Origin: Actinobacillus indolicus
GTDB taxonomy: Bacteria; Pseudomonadota; Gammaproteobacteria; Enterobacterales; Pasteurellaceae
NCBI RefSeq assembly: GCF_004519515.1
Contig: NZ_CP038145.1
Span: 124,001-188,000 of the forward strand
DNA length: 64,000 bases
Reading direction: 5' to 3'
Positions 17,022 to 26,575 of the stretch are shown here, piece by piece; the first letter of the stretch is position 1; every line of letters begins with the position of its first letter. Made by a program: the position numbers and the translations under genes. The notes beneath the pieces were generated by a model. It saw nothing but the letters and a program-made list of their open reading frames with translations, ran no database searches and was not told the origin of the DNA.

Positions 17022-19001
17022 ATGTTCCAAAATAACCCCCTATTAGCTCAATTAAAACAACAGATTGAAGCAAGCAAAGAATATGTTGAAGGCGTGGTAA
17101 AAACGTCAGATAAAAGTTATGGCTTTTTAGAATGTGAGAAAAACAGCTATTTCATTCCCCCTTCGGAAATGAAAAAAGTGATGCACGGCGACAAAGTCAA
17201 AGCCGTTGTAAAGCGTGATGGAGATAAAGAGCAAGTTGAAATTGACTCGTTATTGGAACCGATGCTGGAACGTTTTATCGCCCAAGTGCGTTTTAACAAA
17301 GATGGGAAATTGCAATTAGCCGTTGATCACCCAAGTATCAATAATTTTATTCCGGCCAATACGCAGAAAAAAGTCACAGAAACCCTCAAAAATGGGGACT
17401 GGGTGGTGGCACAGTTGAAAACACACCCTCTGCGTGATGATCGCTTTTTCTTTGCTCAAGTCACTCAATTTATCTGCAAAGCGGACGATAATTTCGCTCC
17501 GTGGTGGGTAACATTAGCTCGCCACGAGCAGCCTCGTGAACCAGTTGCAAATGAAAAAAGCTATGCACTACACGATCAGATTGAGCGAGAAGATCTCACT
17601 CATCTCTATTTTACAACCATTGATAGTGCCAGCACGAAAGATATGGACGATGCGTTATATGTTGAGCCGATTAGCGAAAACGGTACGCAAACAGGCTGGC
17701 GTTTAGTGGTTGCGATTGCCGATCCGACCGCTTACATTCCTGAGCAATCCGCGATTGAAAAAGCGGCTCGCCAACGCTGTTTCACCAACTACCTCCCTGG
17801 TTTTAACATTCCGATGTTGCCACGAGAGCTGTCTGATGATCTTTGCTCTCTCGTACCGAATGAAAAACGTCCAGCCTTAGTCGGTTATATTGAAACAGAT
17901 TTAAGTGGCAATGTGGTAAGTGAAGCTCGCTTTGTGTCGGCTTGGGTCGAATCTAAAGCGCGTTTGGTCTATGATGAAGTGTCTGATTATCTCGAAAAAG
18001 TCGAAAACCACTGGACACCAGACTGTGATGAAACCGCACAACAAATCGACTGGTTACACCAATTTACCCTTGCTCGTATCGACTGGCGTAGCAAAAATGC
18101 ACTGCTATTTAAAGAACAAGGCGATTACAGCTTTGAGTTAGCTGAAGACGGTGCGGTCAAAGCAATTCACATTGACTATCGCCGTATCGCTAACCAAATG
18201 ATCGAAGAATCAATGATTATCGCCAACATCTGTGCAGCACAGTTTTTAGATAAATATGCACACACAGGCGTATTTAATACACACTCAGGTTTTGATAGCA
18301 AAAACTTAGAGCCAGCTCGTAAATTCTTACTGGATACCCTTGCCAATGATGAAAATCGTGAACATTTATCTGAACGATACTCCCCTGAACGTTTAAGTAC
18401 CCTTGAAGGCTATTGCGAAATGCGTCGTGATATTGAGCAATTCCCTGAAAACTTCCTAGAAATGCGTTTACGCCGCTATTTAACCTTTGCTGAGTTTAAA
18501 GCAACCTCAGCTCCGCATTTAGGCTTAGGCATCAGTCATTATGCGACTTGGACATCACCAATTCGTAAATATGGCGATATGGTTAATCATCGTTTGATCA
18601 AACAAGTGTTATCCAATCAAACGGCAAAACCTGTCGAAGAAACCGTTTTAGCTCGCTTACAAGAAGCCCGTAAGCAAAATCGTATGGTTGAACGTGATAT
18701 TGCTGACTGGCTTTATGCTCGTTACCTTGAACCCATGGTGGAACAAAACGTAGAATTTGACGGTGAAATCCACGATGTTTCTCGTGGTGGCTTGCGTGTT
18801 AAAGTAATTGAAAATGGAGCTTCGATTTTTGTTCCGTTCTCAACATTACACAATAACAAAGAAGAAATGTTATTTAGCCCAGAAGAGATTGCACTCTACA
18901 TCAAGGGCGAGAAAGCTTACCAAATCGGGCAAGCGGTAAAAGTGAAGCTTAAAGAAGTTCGTGTAGAAACACGATCGATTGTGGGTGAATTGGTTATCTA
19001 G
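17022..19001 (+). CDS. rnb: Exoribonuclease II
   Basis: A 659-residue RNase II: N-terminal cold-shock domains, the central RNB catalytic domain with DSASTKDMDDALYVE (metal-binding aspartates), and a C-terminal S1 domain (EFDGEIHDVSRGGLRVKV). It degrades single-stranded RNA from the 3' end. I chose the ATG at 17022, which starts the family-typical MFQNNPLLAQLK; an in-frame start at 16947 would add 25 residues translated from the leader and lacks family support. Confidence 0.95.
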   Translation: MFQNNPLLAQLKQQIEASKEYVEGVVKTSDKSYGFLECEKNSYFIPPSEMKKVMHGDKVKAVVKRDGDKEQVEIDSLLEPMLERFIAQVRFNKDGKLQLAVDHPSINNFIPANTQKKVTETLKNGDWVVAQLKTHPLRDDRFFFAQVTQFICKADDNFAPWWVTLARHEQPREPVANEKSYALHDQIEREDLTHLYFTTIDSASTKDMDDALYVEPISENGTQTGWRLVVAIADPTAYIPEQSAIEKAARQRCFTNYLPGFNIPMLPRELSDDLCSLVPNEKRPALVGYIETDLSGNVVSEARFVSAWVESKARLVYDEVSDYLEKVENHWTPDCDETAQQIDWLHQFTLARIDWRSKNALLFKEQGDYSFELAEDGAVKAIHIDYRRIANQMIEESMIIANICAAQFLDKYAHTGVFNTHSGFDSKNLEPARKFLLDTLANDENREHLSERYSPERLSTLEGYCEMRRDIEQFPENFLEMRLRRYLTFAEFKATSAPHLGLGISHYATWTSPIRKYGDMVNHRLIKQVLSNQTAKPVEETVLARLQEARKQNRMVERDIADWLYARYLEPMVEQNVEFDGEIHDVSRGGLRVKVIENGASIFVPFSTLHNNKEEMLFSPEEIALYIKGEKAYQIGQAVKVKLKEVRVETRSIVGELVI

Positions 19002-19013
19002 TGTTGTACCTTT

Positions 19014-19069
19014 ACAAGCGGTAAGATAATGGCAAAAATTTGCAAAATTTTGTGAAAAACTTACCGCTT
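19014..19069. other. Inverted pair of uptake signals between rnb and apaH
   Basis: ACAAGCGGT (starting about 19014) and ACCGCTTGT (about 19061) face each other across about 40 bp that includes a TTTGCAAAATTT-type tract. Convergent signals can fold into a hairpin and may end the rnb transcript, a common use of these repeats in Pasteurellaceae. Confidence 0.5.
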
Positions 19070-19096
19070 GTTATTCTATATTTATCTGGAGAAGCG

Positions 19097-19915
19097 ATGG
19101 CAACTTATATCATTGGTGATTTACACGGCTGTTTCGAAGAATTTCAATTACTGCTCAAACAAGCGAATTTCGACCCAAGCCAAGACGAACTTTGGCTAAC
19201 GGGTGATTTGGTTGCTCGTGGCGATGATTCTTTCTCTTGTCTTCGATATGTTAAATTACTTGGTGACAAGGCGACTGTCGTATTAGGCAATCATGATTTA
19301 CACTTATTGGCAACGCTTCAAGGTATAAAATCAGTCAAACCTAAAGATAAAGTCGATGGAATATTTCAAGCGAAAGATCGCGACGATCTGCAAAATTGGC
19401 TACGAAACCGACCGCTTGTTGCCCAACACCCGATACATAAATTCATCTTAGTTCATGCTGGCATCAGCCCCGAATGGGATTTAGAAACGACATTCCATTG
19501 TGCTAAAGAAGTGGAAGCCATTTTACAAAGTGAGAACTATATAGAATTGCTATCCCAAATGTATGCTAATACGCCAGATCGGTGGGATAATCATTTACAA
19601 GGTATCGAACGTTGGCGATATACCCTTAATGTTTTTACTCGTATGCGTTTTTGCTACGCCGATAATCGCCTTGATTTTGACTGTAAACTACCTGCGGAAG
19701 ATGCTCCTACAGAGTTAAAACCTTGGTTTGAATTAGAAAACCCACTCTTTAAAACACAATCCATTATTTTTGGACATTGGGCAAGTTTAATTGGCTATGA
19801 AACACCCAAAAACATTTATGCTTTAGATACTGGCTGTGTTTGGGGAAATCATTTAACCATGCTACGTTGGGAAGATAAGCAAATTTTTACCCAAAAACGT
19901 TTAAAATTGGATTAA
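19097..19915 (+). CDS. apaH: Bis(5'-nucleosyl)-tetraphosphatase, symmetrical
   Basis: A 272-residue PPP-family phosphoesterase with the metal motifs GDLHGC, GDLVARGDDS and GNHDLH. It splits Ap4A into two ADP. The ATG at 19097 has GGAGAAG before it and gives the canonical MATYIIGDLHG start; the frame is open further upstream to 19040, but that part runs through an uptake signal. An uptake signal also lies inside the gene near 19410. Confidence 0.95.
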   Translation: MATYIIGDLHGCFEEFQLLLKQANFDPSQDELWLTGDLVARGDDSFSCLRYVKLLGDKATVVLGNHDLHLLATLQGIKSVKPKDKVDGIFQAKDRDDLQNWLRNRPLVAQHPIHKFILVHAGISPEWDLETTFHCAKEVEAILQSENYIELLSQMYANTPDRWDNHLQGIERWRYTLNVFTRMRFCYADNRLDFDCKLPAEDAPTELKPWFELENPLFKTQSIIFGHWASLIGYETPKNIYALDTGCVWGNHLTMLRWEDKQIFTQKRLKLD

Positions 19916-19984
19916 AAACAAGCATTTGATGTTTTAGCTATTGCGCCATTTAAGATTTTTCTCTAAAATTCATCTCGTTTTTAT

Positions 19985-20061
19985 GCGACTATAGCTCAGT
20001 TGGTTAGAGCACCACCTTGACATGGTGGGGGTCACTGGTTCGAGTCCAGCTAGTCGCACCA
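19985..20061 (+). tRNA. tRNA-Val (GAC)
   Basis: A 77-nt cloverleaf including an encoded CCA. The acceptor stem GCGACTA pairs with TAGTCGC. The D-arm has GCTCAGTTGGTTAGAGC. The anticodon loop TTGACAT between CCACC and GGTGG gives anticodon GAC. The T-arm has GGTTCGAGTCC. A terminator hairpin follows at about 20069-20092. Confidence 0.95.
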
Positions 20062-20068
20062 TATTTTA

Positions 20069-20098
20069 ATCCCCTGTCTACTGACAGGGGATTTTTCA
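20069..20098 (+). terminator. Terminator after tRNA-Val
   Basis: ATCCCCTGTC / GACAGGGGAT stem followed by TTTTT. Confidence 0.85.
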
Positions 20099-20156
20099 TG
20101 TCAAAAATATAATAATTACCCTATTAATTCATTTAACTAATAGGGCAATGTTATTC

Positions 20157-20804
20157 CTAGAATTTATAAGTTACACCAGCAAAATAGACAAATGGATCTA
20201 ATTTAATTTTAACTTCGTGATTTAAGCCTAAGGCTTCAAATTTTGCGGTAGTTTTAATTTTGGTGTACCACATAGCAGCATTTAATGACACTTTATCTGT
20301 CAATTTAATATCAATACCCGCATTTAATACAGGACCAAAAGAATGTTTTTTCACCTGTAAATTTGTCACTGCTGAATGTGTAGATTTAGCACTGAAGAAA
20401 CGAGTATAGTTTAAACCCGCACCAATATAAGGGCGTGATCCTGCATCTTTATCTAAAAAATAATATTGTAAATATAAACTTGGCGGAAGATGTTTAACTG
20501 TTGCTACATTACCTAAATTAAGCCCTGCCGCAGGTACAGTTGCTCTAATTTTATGTTTGAAAGGCGTTGCTCCCAATAATTCAACACCTAGGTTATCGGT
20601 TAACATATAAGTCGCAGTTAAGCCTAACTGTGCATTATTTCTTACATCAAGTTTGACTTCTGGCGAGGTAACTCCTTTTGATGATGAGTTTGCTTCAACA
20701 AACACTCCACCAACACGTAACAGTGCACTTCCTGCTTCATGTGCAGTTACAGCACCTGATACTAAAACACTTCCTAAAACTACTGCTAAAACTGATTTTT
20801 TCAT
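20157..20804 (-). CDS. ompW: Outer membrane protein OmpW
   Basis: A 215-residue eight-stranded beta-barrel porin. It starts with a signal peptide (MKKSVLAVVLGSVLVSGAVTAHEAG), has alternating aromatic strands, and ends in a C-terminal Phe (FAGVTYKF) as outer-membrane barrels do. The ATG at 20804 has a GAGGGAT ribosome site; an in-frame ATG at 20837 would add 11 non-signal residues. A perfect FNR box lies at 20897-20910, which fits the known FNR control of ompW in other gamma-proteobacteria. Confidence 0.93.
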   Translation of the reverse strand: MKKSVLAVVLGSVLVSGAVTAHEAGSALLRVGGVFVEANSSSKGVTSPEVKLDVRNNAQLGLTATYMLTDNLGVELLGATPFKHKIRATVPAAGLNLGNVATVKHLPPSLYLQYYFLDKDAGSRPYIGAGLNYTRFFSAKSTHSAVTNLQVKKHSFGPVLNAGIDIKLTDKVSLNAAMWYTKIKTTAKFEALGLNHEVKIKLDPFVYFAGVTYKF

Positions 20805-20896
20805 CAATAATCCCTCATTTGTTATCGTTAAACACATAAAGTAATGTTTCTGTTACAAAACGAGAATTATTGTAAAAATGAGAACGTAAAATCTAT

Positions 20897-20910
20897 TTGA
20901 TAAAAATCAA
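20897..20910. promoter_or_regulatory. FNR binding site upstream of ompW
   Basis: TTGAT-AAAA-ATCAA matches the FNR consensus TTGAT-N4-ATCAA at every defined position. It is centred about 100 bp upstream of the ompW start codon, and fnr itself is encoded at 8204-8965. Confidence 0.75.
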
Positions 20911-21008
20911 AAAATTGAAATACTTTTTGAAACTTTTTTGAAAATGGATTTTTTTTATTTTTTGAAATTTGATCCAAAACAAAAGCATTCAAAATTAATC
21001 CATTTTTT

Positions 21009-21623
21009 CTATATATGCCAACACTCCCCCGAAGGCATTACCGAGACTTGAATCGTTTGTCCTAAATAGCAAAACGTTAATTGATAAGCATGTAAATAGA
21101 GCCTATCGGATTCATCGCCACCATAACGTTTATCCCCTAAAATAGGGCTTCCTAAACTTTTCATCGCAACACGTAATTGATGTGTTTTACCTGTTTTAGG
21201 TTTTAATTCAAACAAACGTAAATTCGGTGAAATCGCTTGAGAACTAAAATGGGTAATCGCAGGGTTCTCTTTTGAATGACATAATTTCCAACATCCATTA
21301 CGACTTTTTTGCATATCCCCCACAATTTTTCCCTGCTTCTTTTTAGGTTTATAGTTAGACAATGCCCAATAGGTCTTTTGAATTTGATGATTTGCAAATA
21401 AATCATAAAATCTACCCGCTGTCTCTTTATTTAACGCCAGAATAAGCAGGCCCGATGTCTCTTTATCCAAGCGATGAACAAGCCAAACTTGCGCTACACC
21501 CAGTTGCTTAGCAACTTGTTGAGTTAAGCCAACAGCTTCATCATCTTTATGCACACTTATTCCTGCGGGTTTATCAATAATGACAAAATCAGAATGTTGA
21601 TAACAAAGGGTAAAGGTCGTCAT
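21009..21623 (-). CDS. RluA-family RNA pseudouridine synthase
   Basis: A 204-residue protein with the RluA-class catalytic motif HRLDKETSGLL (catalytic Asp) and downstream GKTHQLRVAMKSLGSPILGD. There is no S4 domain, so it resembles the small TIGR01621-type or TruC/RluA-like enzymes. The exact RNA target is unknown. It is divergent from the histidine phosphatase gene at 21685, with 61 bp between the starts. Confidence 0.88.
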   Translation of the reverse strand: MTTFTLCYQHSDFVIIDKPAGISVHKDDEAVGLTQQVAKQLGVAQVWLVHRLDKETSGLLILALNKETAGRFYDLFANHQIQKTYWALSNYKPKKKQGKIVGDMQKSRNGCWKLCHSKENPAITHFSSQAISPNLRLFELKPKTGKTHQLRVAMKSLGSPILGDKRYGGDESDRLYLHAYQLTFCYLGQTIQVSVMPSGECWHI

Positions 21624-21684
21624 TTTTTGTTATACTCCAAATAAAATGAAAGCATAACTGATTATTGATCAAAAAGGAAAGCAA

Positions 21685-22308
21685 ATGGCATTACATCTTT
21701 ATTTAATTCGTCACGGACGAACTGAATGGAACTTAGAAGGACGTTTACAAGGCGTTGGAGATTCCCCATTAGTTGAAGAAGGCATTCTGGGAGCGAAAAA
21801 AACGGGAGAAGCGCTTGCACATATTCCTTTTTCGGCTTGTTATTCAAGCTTAATGAAACGTGCTCAAGATACGGCAGATTATATTATTGGCGATCGTGAT
21901 ATTCCTCATTTTCATCACCGTGGTTTTAATGAATTTAGTTTTGGTTTATGGGAAGGACAAAAATCCGCTGATTTAGTCGATCACCCTGAATATATTTTAT
22001 TGAAAACACAGCCAAAACTTTACCTAGCGATTGAAAATCAAGGCGAAACTTACGAACAACTGTATCAACGTGTCACCAAAGCATTGGAGCAGATCATCGC
22101 ACGCCACAAAGACGGAGAAAATGTATTAATTGTTTCTCACGGTATGACATTGACACTCTTAACCGCCGTATTAAAAGGAATTCACTGGCATGATTTCCGA
22201 GATCCTGAACATCACAGTTTTATTTTTAATACAGCAATCAGTATTGCCAAAGTAGAAAACGGCAAAATTGAATTAATTAAATTTAATGATGTGGAACATT
22301 TAGACTAA
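21685..22308 (+). CDS. Histidine phosphatase family protein (GpmB-like)
   Basis: A 207-residue phosphoglycerate-mutase-fold enzyme. The phosphohistidine motif is LIRHGRTEWNLEGRLQG (RHG near residue 9), with a second catalytic His in VLIVSHGMTL. The family includes GpmB and broad-specificity phosphatases; the substrate is not evident. A GGAAAGC ribosome site precedes the ATG. A terminator at 22311-22333 separates it from convergent murQ. Confidence 0.85.
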   Translation: MALHLYLIRHGRTEWNLEGRLQGVGDSPLVEEGILGAKKTGEALAHIPFSACYSSLMKRAQDTADYIIGDRDIPHFHHRGFNEFSFGLWEGQKSADLVDHPEYILLKTQPKLYLAIENQGETYEQLYQRVTKALEQIIARHKDGENVLIVSHGMTLTLLTAVLKGIHWHDFRDPEHHSFIFNTAISIAKVENGKIELIKFNDVEHLD

Positions 22309-22310
22309 AG

Positions 22311-22333
22311 AATAAGGGGCTTTGCCCCTTATT
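22311..22333. terminator. Shared terminator of the phosphatase gene and murQ
   Basis: AATAAGGGGC / GCCCCTTATT stem with a TTT loop, between convergent genes. Confidence 0.7.
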
Positions 22334-22336
22334 GCT

Positions 22337-23254
22337 TTAAGATTGCATTAACGCTTGTTGAAGTTTACCTTGATTTTGTACCAACAACTGCTCTGCTCTT
22401 TCTCTACCTAGATCCGCCAAGATCATCATAATCGCCAATTTCGCATTATTCTCTGCTAAGGCTAATGTACTTTCCGCAACTTCACGAGAACATTCCGTTG
22501 CTTGCATTACAATCCGAATGGCTCGCGCAACAAGTTTTTGATTACTTGCTTGCACATCTACCATCAAATTTTGATAGCATTTACCGATTAAGATCATACT
22601 TGCCGTGGTAAGCATATTTAACACTAATTTTTGTGCCGTTCCCGATTTCATTCGGCTAGAACCCGTCAATACTTCTGCACCAACAACGGTATCAATCACA
22701 ATATCAGCGATTTGGCTCATTGCAGAATTAGGGTTGCTGGCAATTGACACCGTCGTTGCACCAAGCTGTTTAGCATATGCTAACGCGCCTAACACATAAG
22801 GCGTTCTGCCACTGGCTGCAATGCCGACTAAGACATCTTTTTGGCTAAATTCGACCGCCTGTAAATCCTGTTTACCCGCTTCTTTGTTATCTTCCGCCCC
22901 TTCGATTGGGTGTCGCAAGGCTCGCTCTCCGCCTGCAATAATGCCTTTGACCATTTCAGGCGATACCCCAAAAGTAGGCGGACATTCCGACGCATCTAGC
23001 ACGCCAAGTCGTCCACTTGTGCCCGCTCCGATATAGACTAACCGTCCACCTTGCTGAAAGGCTTCGACAATTTTCTCAACAGCTTGGGCTATCTGCGGCA
23101 ACACTTTTTCAATTGCCAATGGCACTTGTTTATCTTCGTTGTTGATGATTTGTACAATTTTATAGGCAGAAAGTGTATCAATCTGCATACTGTTTGGATT
23201 ACGCTGTTCAGTAATCAATTGCCCTAAGGTTTTTAAAAGATCTTGTTCTGCCAT
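22337..23254 (-). CDS. murQ: N-acetylmuramic acid 6-phosphate etherase
   Basis: A 305-residue SIS-domain protein. Typical segments are RLVYIGAGTSGRLGVLDASECPPTFG and EVLTGSSRMKSGTAQK. It cleaves the lactyl ether of MurNAc-6-P to give GlcNAc-6-P during cell wall recycling. anmK lies 12 bp upstream on the same strand, so both recycling enzymes form one operon. Confidence 0.97.
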   Translation of the reverse strand: MAEQDLLKTLGQLITEQRNPNSMQIDTLSAYKIVQIINNEDKQVPLAIEKVLPQIAQAVEKIVEAFQQGGRLVYIGAGTSGRLGVLDASECPPTFGVSPEMVKGIIAGGERALRHPIEGAEDNKEAGKQDLQAVEFSQKDVLVGIAASGRTPYVLGALAYAKQLGATTVSIASNPNSAMSQIADIVIDTVVGAEVLTGSSRMKSGTAQKLVLNMLTTASMILIGKCYQNLMVDVQASNQKLVARAIRIVMQATECSREVAESTLALAENNAKLAIMMILADLGRERAEQLLVQNQGKLQQALMQS

Positions 23255-23265
23255 TGTTGCTCCTT

Positions 23266-24381
23266 TTATATATTGGGAAAAATTGCCCCTAAACTGACCG
23301 CTTGTGTCGCTCCTGTGACGCTAGGTAAATTCGCAGGTAAATTGTGTAGTCGTTGATAGGCAAGCCACGCAAAGGCGGCTGCTTCCACATAATCGACATC
23401 TAAGCCATATTCCGTTGTGGTGGAAACTTGCCAGTCTGCTAAATGAGTTTGCAGCCGTTCCATTATCAATGGATTTTTCGCTCCGCCGCCACATACCAAT
23501 AACACACAAGGATAAGCGTTTGGATTTTCAATTTGCCGTAAGGCTTGCACAATGCTCTGCACGGTAAATTCAACCAGCGTTGCCTGCACATCTTCAGCGG
23601 GAAGCGGTTCAATCTGAGTTAATTTATCTTCTAACCATTCTAAATTAAACAGCTCTCGCCCTGTACTTTTTGGCGGTGGGAGTTGGAAAAAGGGTTCATT
23701 TAACAACAACGAAAGTAAAGCGGAATGAATTTTCCCTGTTCTTGCCCATTCGCCATTCGCATCATACCGCTTGCCTAGATGTTTTTCGATCCAAATATCT
23801 AATAAGGTGTTGCCAGCCCCGACATCATAGCCGATGGTCTGCTGATTAGGATTAAGCACAGAAATATTGCTGATCCCGCCGATATTTAGCACAACGGTTA
23901 GGCGTTCAGGGGAACTAAACACTGCTTGATGAAAAGCAGGAACAAGCGGTGCGCCTTGTCCGCCAAAAGCCATATCCCGACGGCGAAAATCACCGACAGT
24001 CGTTATACCTGTTCTAGCAACCAATAAATTCATATCGCCAATTTGCATTGTGAAGGGGTACTGCCCTTTGGGTGAATGCCAAACGGTTTGCCCGTGACAA
24101 CCCACTGCCACAATATCATCTGCATTGAGTTGATGTTTAGCTAAAAACCGCTGAATACTATTAGCATATAGCAAGGCTAATTGGTGATCGAGTTCGCCTA
24201 ATGTTTGTAGGCTTGTTTCCCCTTTTTTGACTAACTGCGACAGGGCAACACGAAGTGTATCGGGCATTGGAGTAAAGTCGGCGGCAATCAATTTGGGTGT
24301 TTGGTTAAAATCGACGAGCGCCAAATCTACGCCATCAAGGCTTGTGCCAGACATTACACCAATATAATATTGAGCAGACAT
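23266..24381 (-). CDS. anmK: Anhydro-N-acetylmuramic acid kinase
   Basis: A 371-residue ASKHA-fold kinase with the signature GVMSGTSLDGVDLALVDF at the N-terminus, the adenosine region VLLVCGGGAKN, and GYDVGAGNTLLD in the middle. It phosphorylates and opens 1,6-anhydro-MurNAc to MurNAc-6-P, the substrate of MurQ just downstream. Two uptake signals (about 23298 and 23944) lie in the gene. Confidence 0.97.
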   Translation of the reverse strand: MSAQYYIGVMSGTSLDGVDLALVDFNQTPKLIAADFTPMPDTLRVALSQLVKKGETSLQTLGELDHQLALLYANSIQRFLAKHQLNADDIVAVGCHGQTVWHSPKGQYPFTMQIGDMNLLVARTGITTVGDFRRRDMAFGGQGAPLVPAFHQAVFSSPERLTVVLNIGGISNISVLNPNQQTIGYDVGAGNTLLDIWIEKHLGKRYDANGEWARTGKIHSALLSLLLNEPFFQLPPPKSTGRELFNLEWLEDKLTQIEPLPAEDVQATLVEFTVQSIVQALRQIENPNAYPCVLLVCGGGAKNPLIMERLQTHLADWQVSTTTEYGLDVDYVEAAAFAWLAYQRLHNLPANLPSVTGATQAVSLGAIFPNI

Positions 24382-24395
24382 AAGATTTCCTTATA

Positions 24396-24424
24396 AAAAA
24401 AGGGAAACTGACGATTTCCCTTTT
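24396..24424 (-). terminator. greA terminator
   Basis: AAAAGGGAAA pairs with TTTCCCTTT downstream of greA, with a T run on the minus strand. The hairpin also lies in the leader of anmK. Confidence 0.7.
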
Positions 24425-24435
24425 TAATGCATTAA

Positions 24436-24912
24436 TTAAACATACTGAACTTCAATAATATCAAACTCGACATTACCACCTGGCGTTTTGATATTCACAG
24501 TATCATCCACTTCTTTACCGACTAAACCACGTGCAATCGGCGAATTAACAGAGATTAAGCCTTCTTTAATATTCGCTTCATCATCACCTACAATTCGGTA
24601 AGTCACTTCTTCATCAGTATTGGTATTAACTAAAGTCACGGTTGCACCAAAAATGACTTTGCCTGTATTTGGCATTTTAGTCACATCAATAATTTGTGCA
24701 TTCCCTAATTTGCCTTCGATCTCTTTGATACGACCTTCGCAGAATCCTTGCTGTTCACGAGCTGCATGATATTCCGCATTTTCTTTTAAGTCACCGTGTT
24801 CACGTGCTTCTGCAATGGCATCAATAATTTCAGGACGACGTACATTCTTTAAAAAATCAAGTTCTTCACGAAGTAATTCCGCACCACGAACTGTCATAGG
24901 AATTTGTTGCAT
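24436..24912 (-). CDS. greA: Transcription elongation factor GreA
   Basis: A 158-residue protein with the N-terminal antiparallel coiled coil (GDLKENAEYHAAREQQGFCE, bearing the acidic tip) and a C-terminal FKBP-like domain. It reaches through the RNA polymerase secondary channel to stimulate cleavage of backtracked transcripts. Length is standard. Confidence 0.97.
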   Translation of the reverse strand: MQQIPMTVRGAELLREELDFLKNVRRPEIIDAIAEAREHGDLKENAEYHAAREQQGFCEGRIKEIEGKLGNAQIIDVTKMPNTGKVIFGATVTLVNTNTDEEVTYRIVGDDEANIKEGLISVNSPIARGLVGKEVDDTVNIKTPGGNVEFDIIEVQYV

Positions 24913-25027
24913 TCTTTATCCTTGTACAAAAAATTCCTGCCAAAACAGAAGGTTGTTTTGGCAGAACGGTATATAATAAATTCAAAGTAGCTATTATTCA
25001 TTTTCTTTATAAAAATATCAACCTACT

Positions 25028-26467
25028 ATGATTTCATTTTTTAATAAACCGATTCAAATTGTACTCTTGTCTTCTCTCTGTCTATCGAGCGTAGCCAATG
25101 CACAAGTCGATGTTGCCCAACTCGTCAGTCAATTACCAGCAGGTGCAACTGTCAGCGTACTTGCCAAAAATTTAACGACCGATCAAATTGTTGCTGAATA
25201 CCAAAGCCATAATTTTATGCTCCCCGCCAGTACACAAAAAGTTTTTACAGCATTAGCCACTAAACTTGCACTTCCTGAAGATTTCAAATTTCGCACAGCT
25301 TTACTCTCTCGTGGTCAAGTGGAAAATGGGCTATTAAAAGGGGATTTAATTGCTAAATTTACAGGCGATCCTGATTTAACAAGCGGTCAGTTATTCCAAT
25401 TAATTTCCCAATTAAAGAAACAAGGGATTAACCGTATTGATGGTAATCTCATTATGGATACCGCTGTATTTACTAGCCATGATAAAGCAGCGGGTTGGGT
25501 TTGGAACGATTTAAGCATCTGTTTTAGTGCGCCACCTGCGGCAGTCAATATCGATCAAAACTGTTTTTATGCCAATTTAGATGCGAATCAACCTGTTGGA
25601 AGCCCTATCAAAGTGGATGTGCCAGCAGCTTATCCCGTGCAAGTGTTTAGCTCCGCCTATGTCGCTGATAAAGCTGAAGCAGGCTATTGTGAACTGGATG
25701 CCGTGGTAAACGATAATAATCGCTATCACATCAAAGGTTGCTTAGCTCGCCAAGATAAACCTTTTGGATTGAGTTTTGCGGTTCAAGATCCAACAAGCTA
25801 TGGTGCAAACTTAATTAAAATGTATTTAAAACGTGCAGGGATTCAATTTGAGGGTGATATTCAAGTTTCAAATAAAGCGCAGTCAGGCACACTACTAGCC
25901 GAACACTTCTCTGCCCCACTGGCTGACTTGCTCAAAAAAATGATGAAAAAATCAGATAACCAAATTGCTGATTCTCTATTTAGAACCATTGCTTATCAGC
26001 AACACAATCGCCCTGCCACCTTTCCTTTAGCGAGCCATACTGTTCGCAATTTATTAAAAACCAAAGCAGGTGTTCAATTTGAGAATAGCGTAGTGGCAGA
26101 TGGCTCAGGGCTTTCACGACATAATCTAGTCAATGCGGTAACAATGTTACAAGCCTTAGAAGCTATCGCTAAAAATGAAGAAACCTTACACCTCTTTGAA
26201 ACCTTCCCGATTGCAGGCGTGGATGGTACGATTTCAGGGCGTGGCTCTATCGCCGTTGAGCCTTTAGCTAAAAACGTGATAGCCAAAACAGGCTCATTGA
26301 AAGGCGTTTACAATCTGGCTGGATTTATGACAAATGCCCGTGGTGAACGCATCGCTTTTGTGCAGTTTATTAATGGCTATTCAACGGGTGAATTAGAGAG
26401 TAAAACCAAACGAGCACCATTGAATCAATTTGAAAACCAGCTTTTTATGGGGCTTTATAACGACTAA
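25028..26467 (+). CDS. dacB: D-alanyl-D-alanine carboxypeptidase/endopeptidase PBP4
   Basis: A 479-residue serine DD-peptidase with a signal peptide (LLSSLCLSSVANA). The active site motifs are STQK (S-x-x-K, near residue 68), SDN in KKSDNQIADS, and KTG in AKTGSLKG. It trims or cuts peptidoglycan cross-links in the periplasm. It is divergent from greA. An uptake signal lies within it near 25380 and another just after the stop, next to the IS at 26505. Confidence 0.95.
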   Translation: MISFFNKPIQIVLLSSLCLSSVANAQVDVAQLVSQLPAGATVSVLAKNLTTDQIVAEYQSHNFMLPASTQKVFTALATKLALPEDFKFRTALLSRGQVENGLLKGDLIAKFTGDPDLTSGQLFQLISQLKKQGINRIDGNLIMDTAVFTSHDKAAGWVWNDLSICFSAPPAAVNIDQNCFYANLDANQPVGSPIKVDVPAAYPVQVFSSAYVADKAEAGYCELDAVVNDNNRYHIKGCLARQDKPFGLSFAVQDPTSYGANLIKMYLKRAGIQFEGDIQVSNKAQSGTLLAEHFSAPLADLLKKMMKKSDNQIADSLFRTIAYQQHNRPATFPLASHTVRNLLKTKAGVQFENSVVADGSGLSRHNLVNAVTMLQALEAIAKNEETLHLFETFPIAGVDGTISGRGSIAVEPLAKNVIAKTGSLKGVYNLAGFMTNARGERIAFVQFINGYSTGELESKTKRAPLNQFENQLFMGLYND

Positions 26468-26528
26468 CAAGCGGTACGTTTTGAGTTATTTTTTACAAAA
26501 TAAAGGCATAGTAGACAAAATGGTTGCT

Positions 26529-26575
26529 AAAAAGTGGCTTAAAGCCTTATATTACGGGCTTTAAGCCACTTTTTT
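26529..26575 (+). promoter_or_regulatory. Hairpin covering the transposase start, copy 1
   Basis: Two 18-base arms (26529-26546 and 26558-26575) are exactly complementary, with an 11-base loop. The right arm ends inside the TTG start codon. A similar hairpin occupies the same place in copy 2, so it is an element feature. It may hide the start when transcription enters from outside (inference). Confidence 0.5.
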
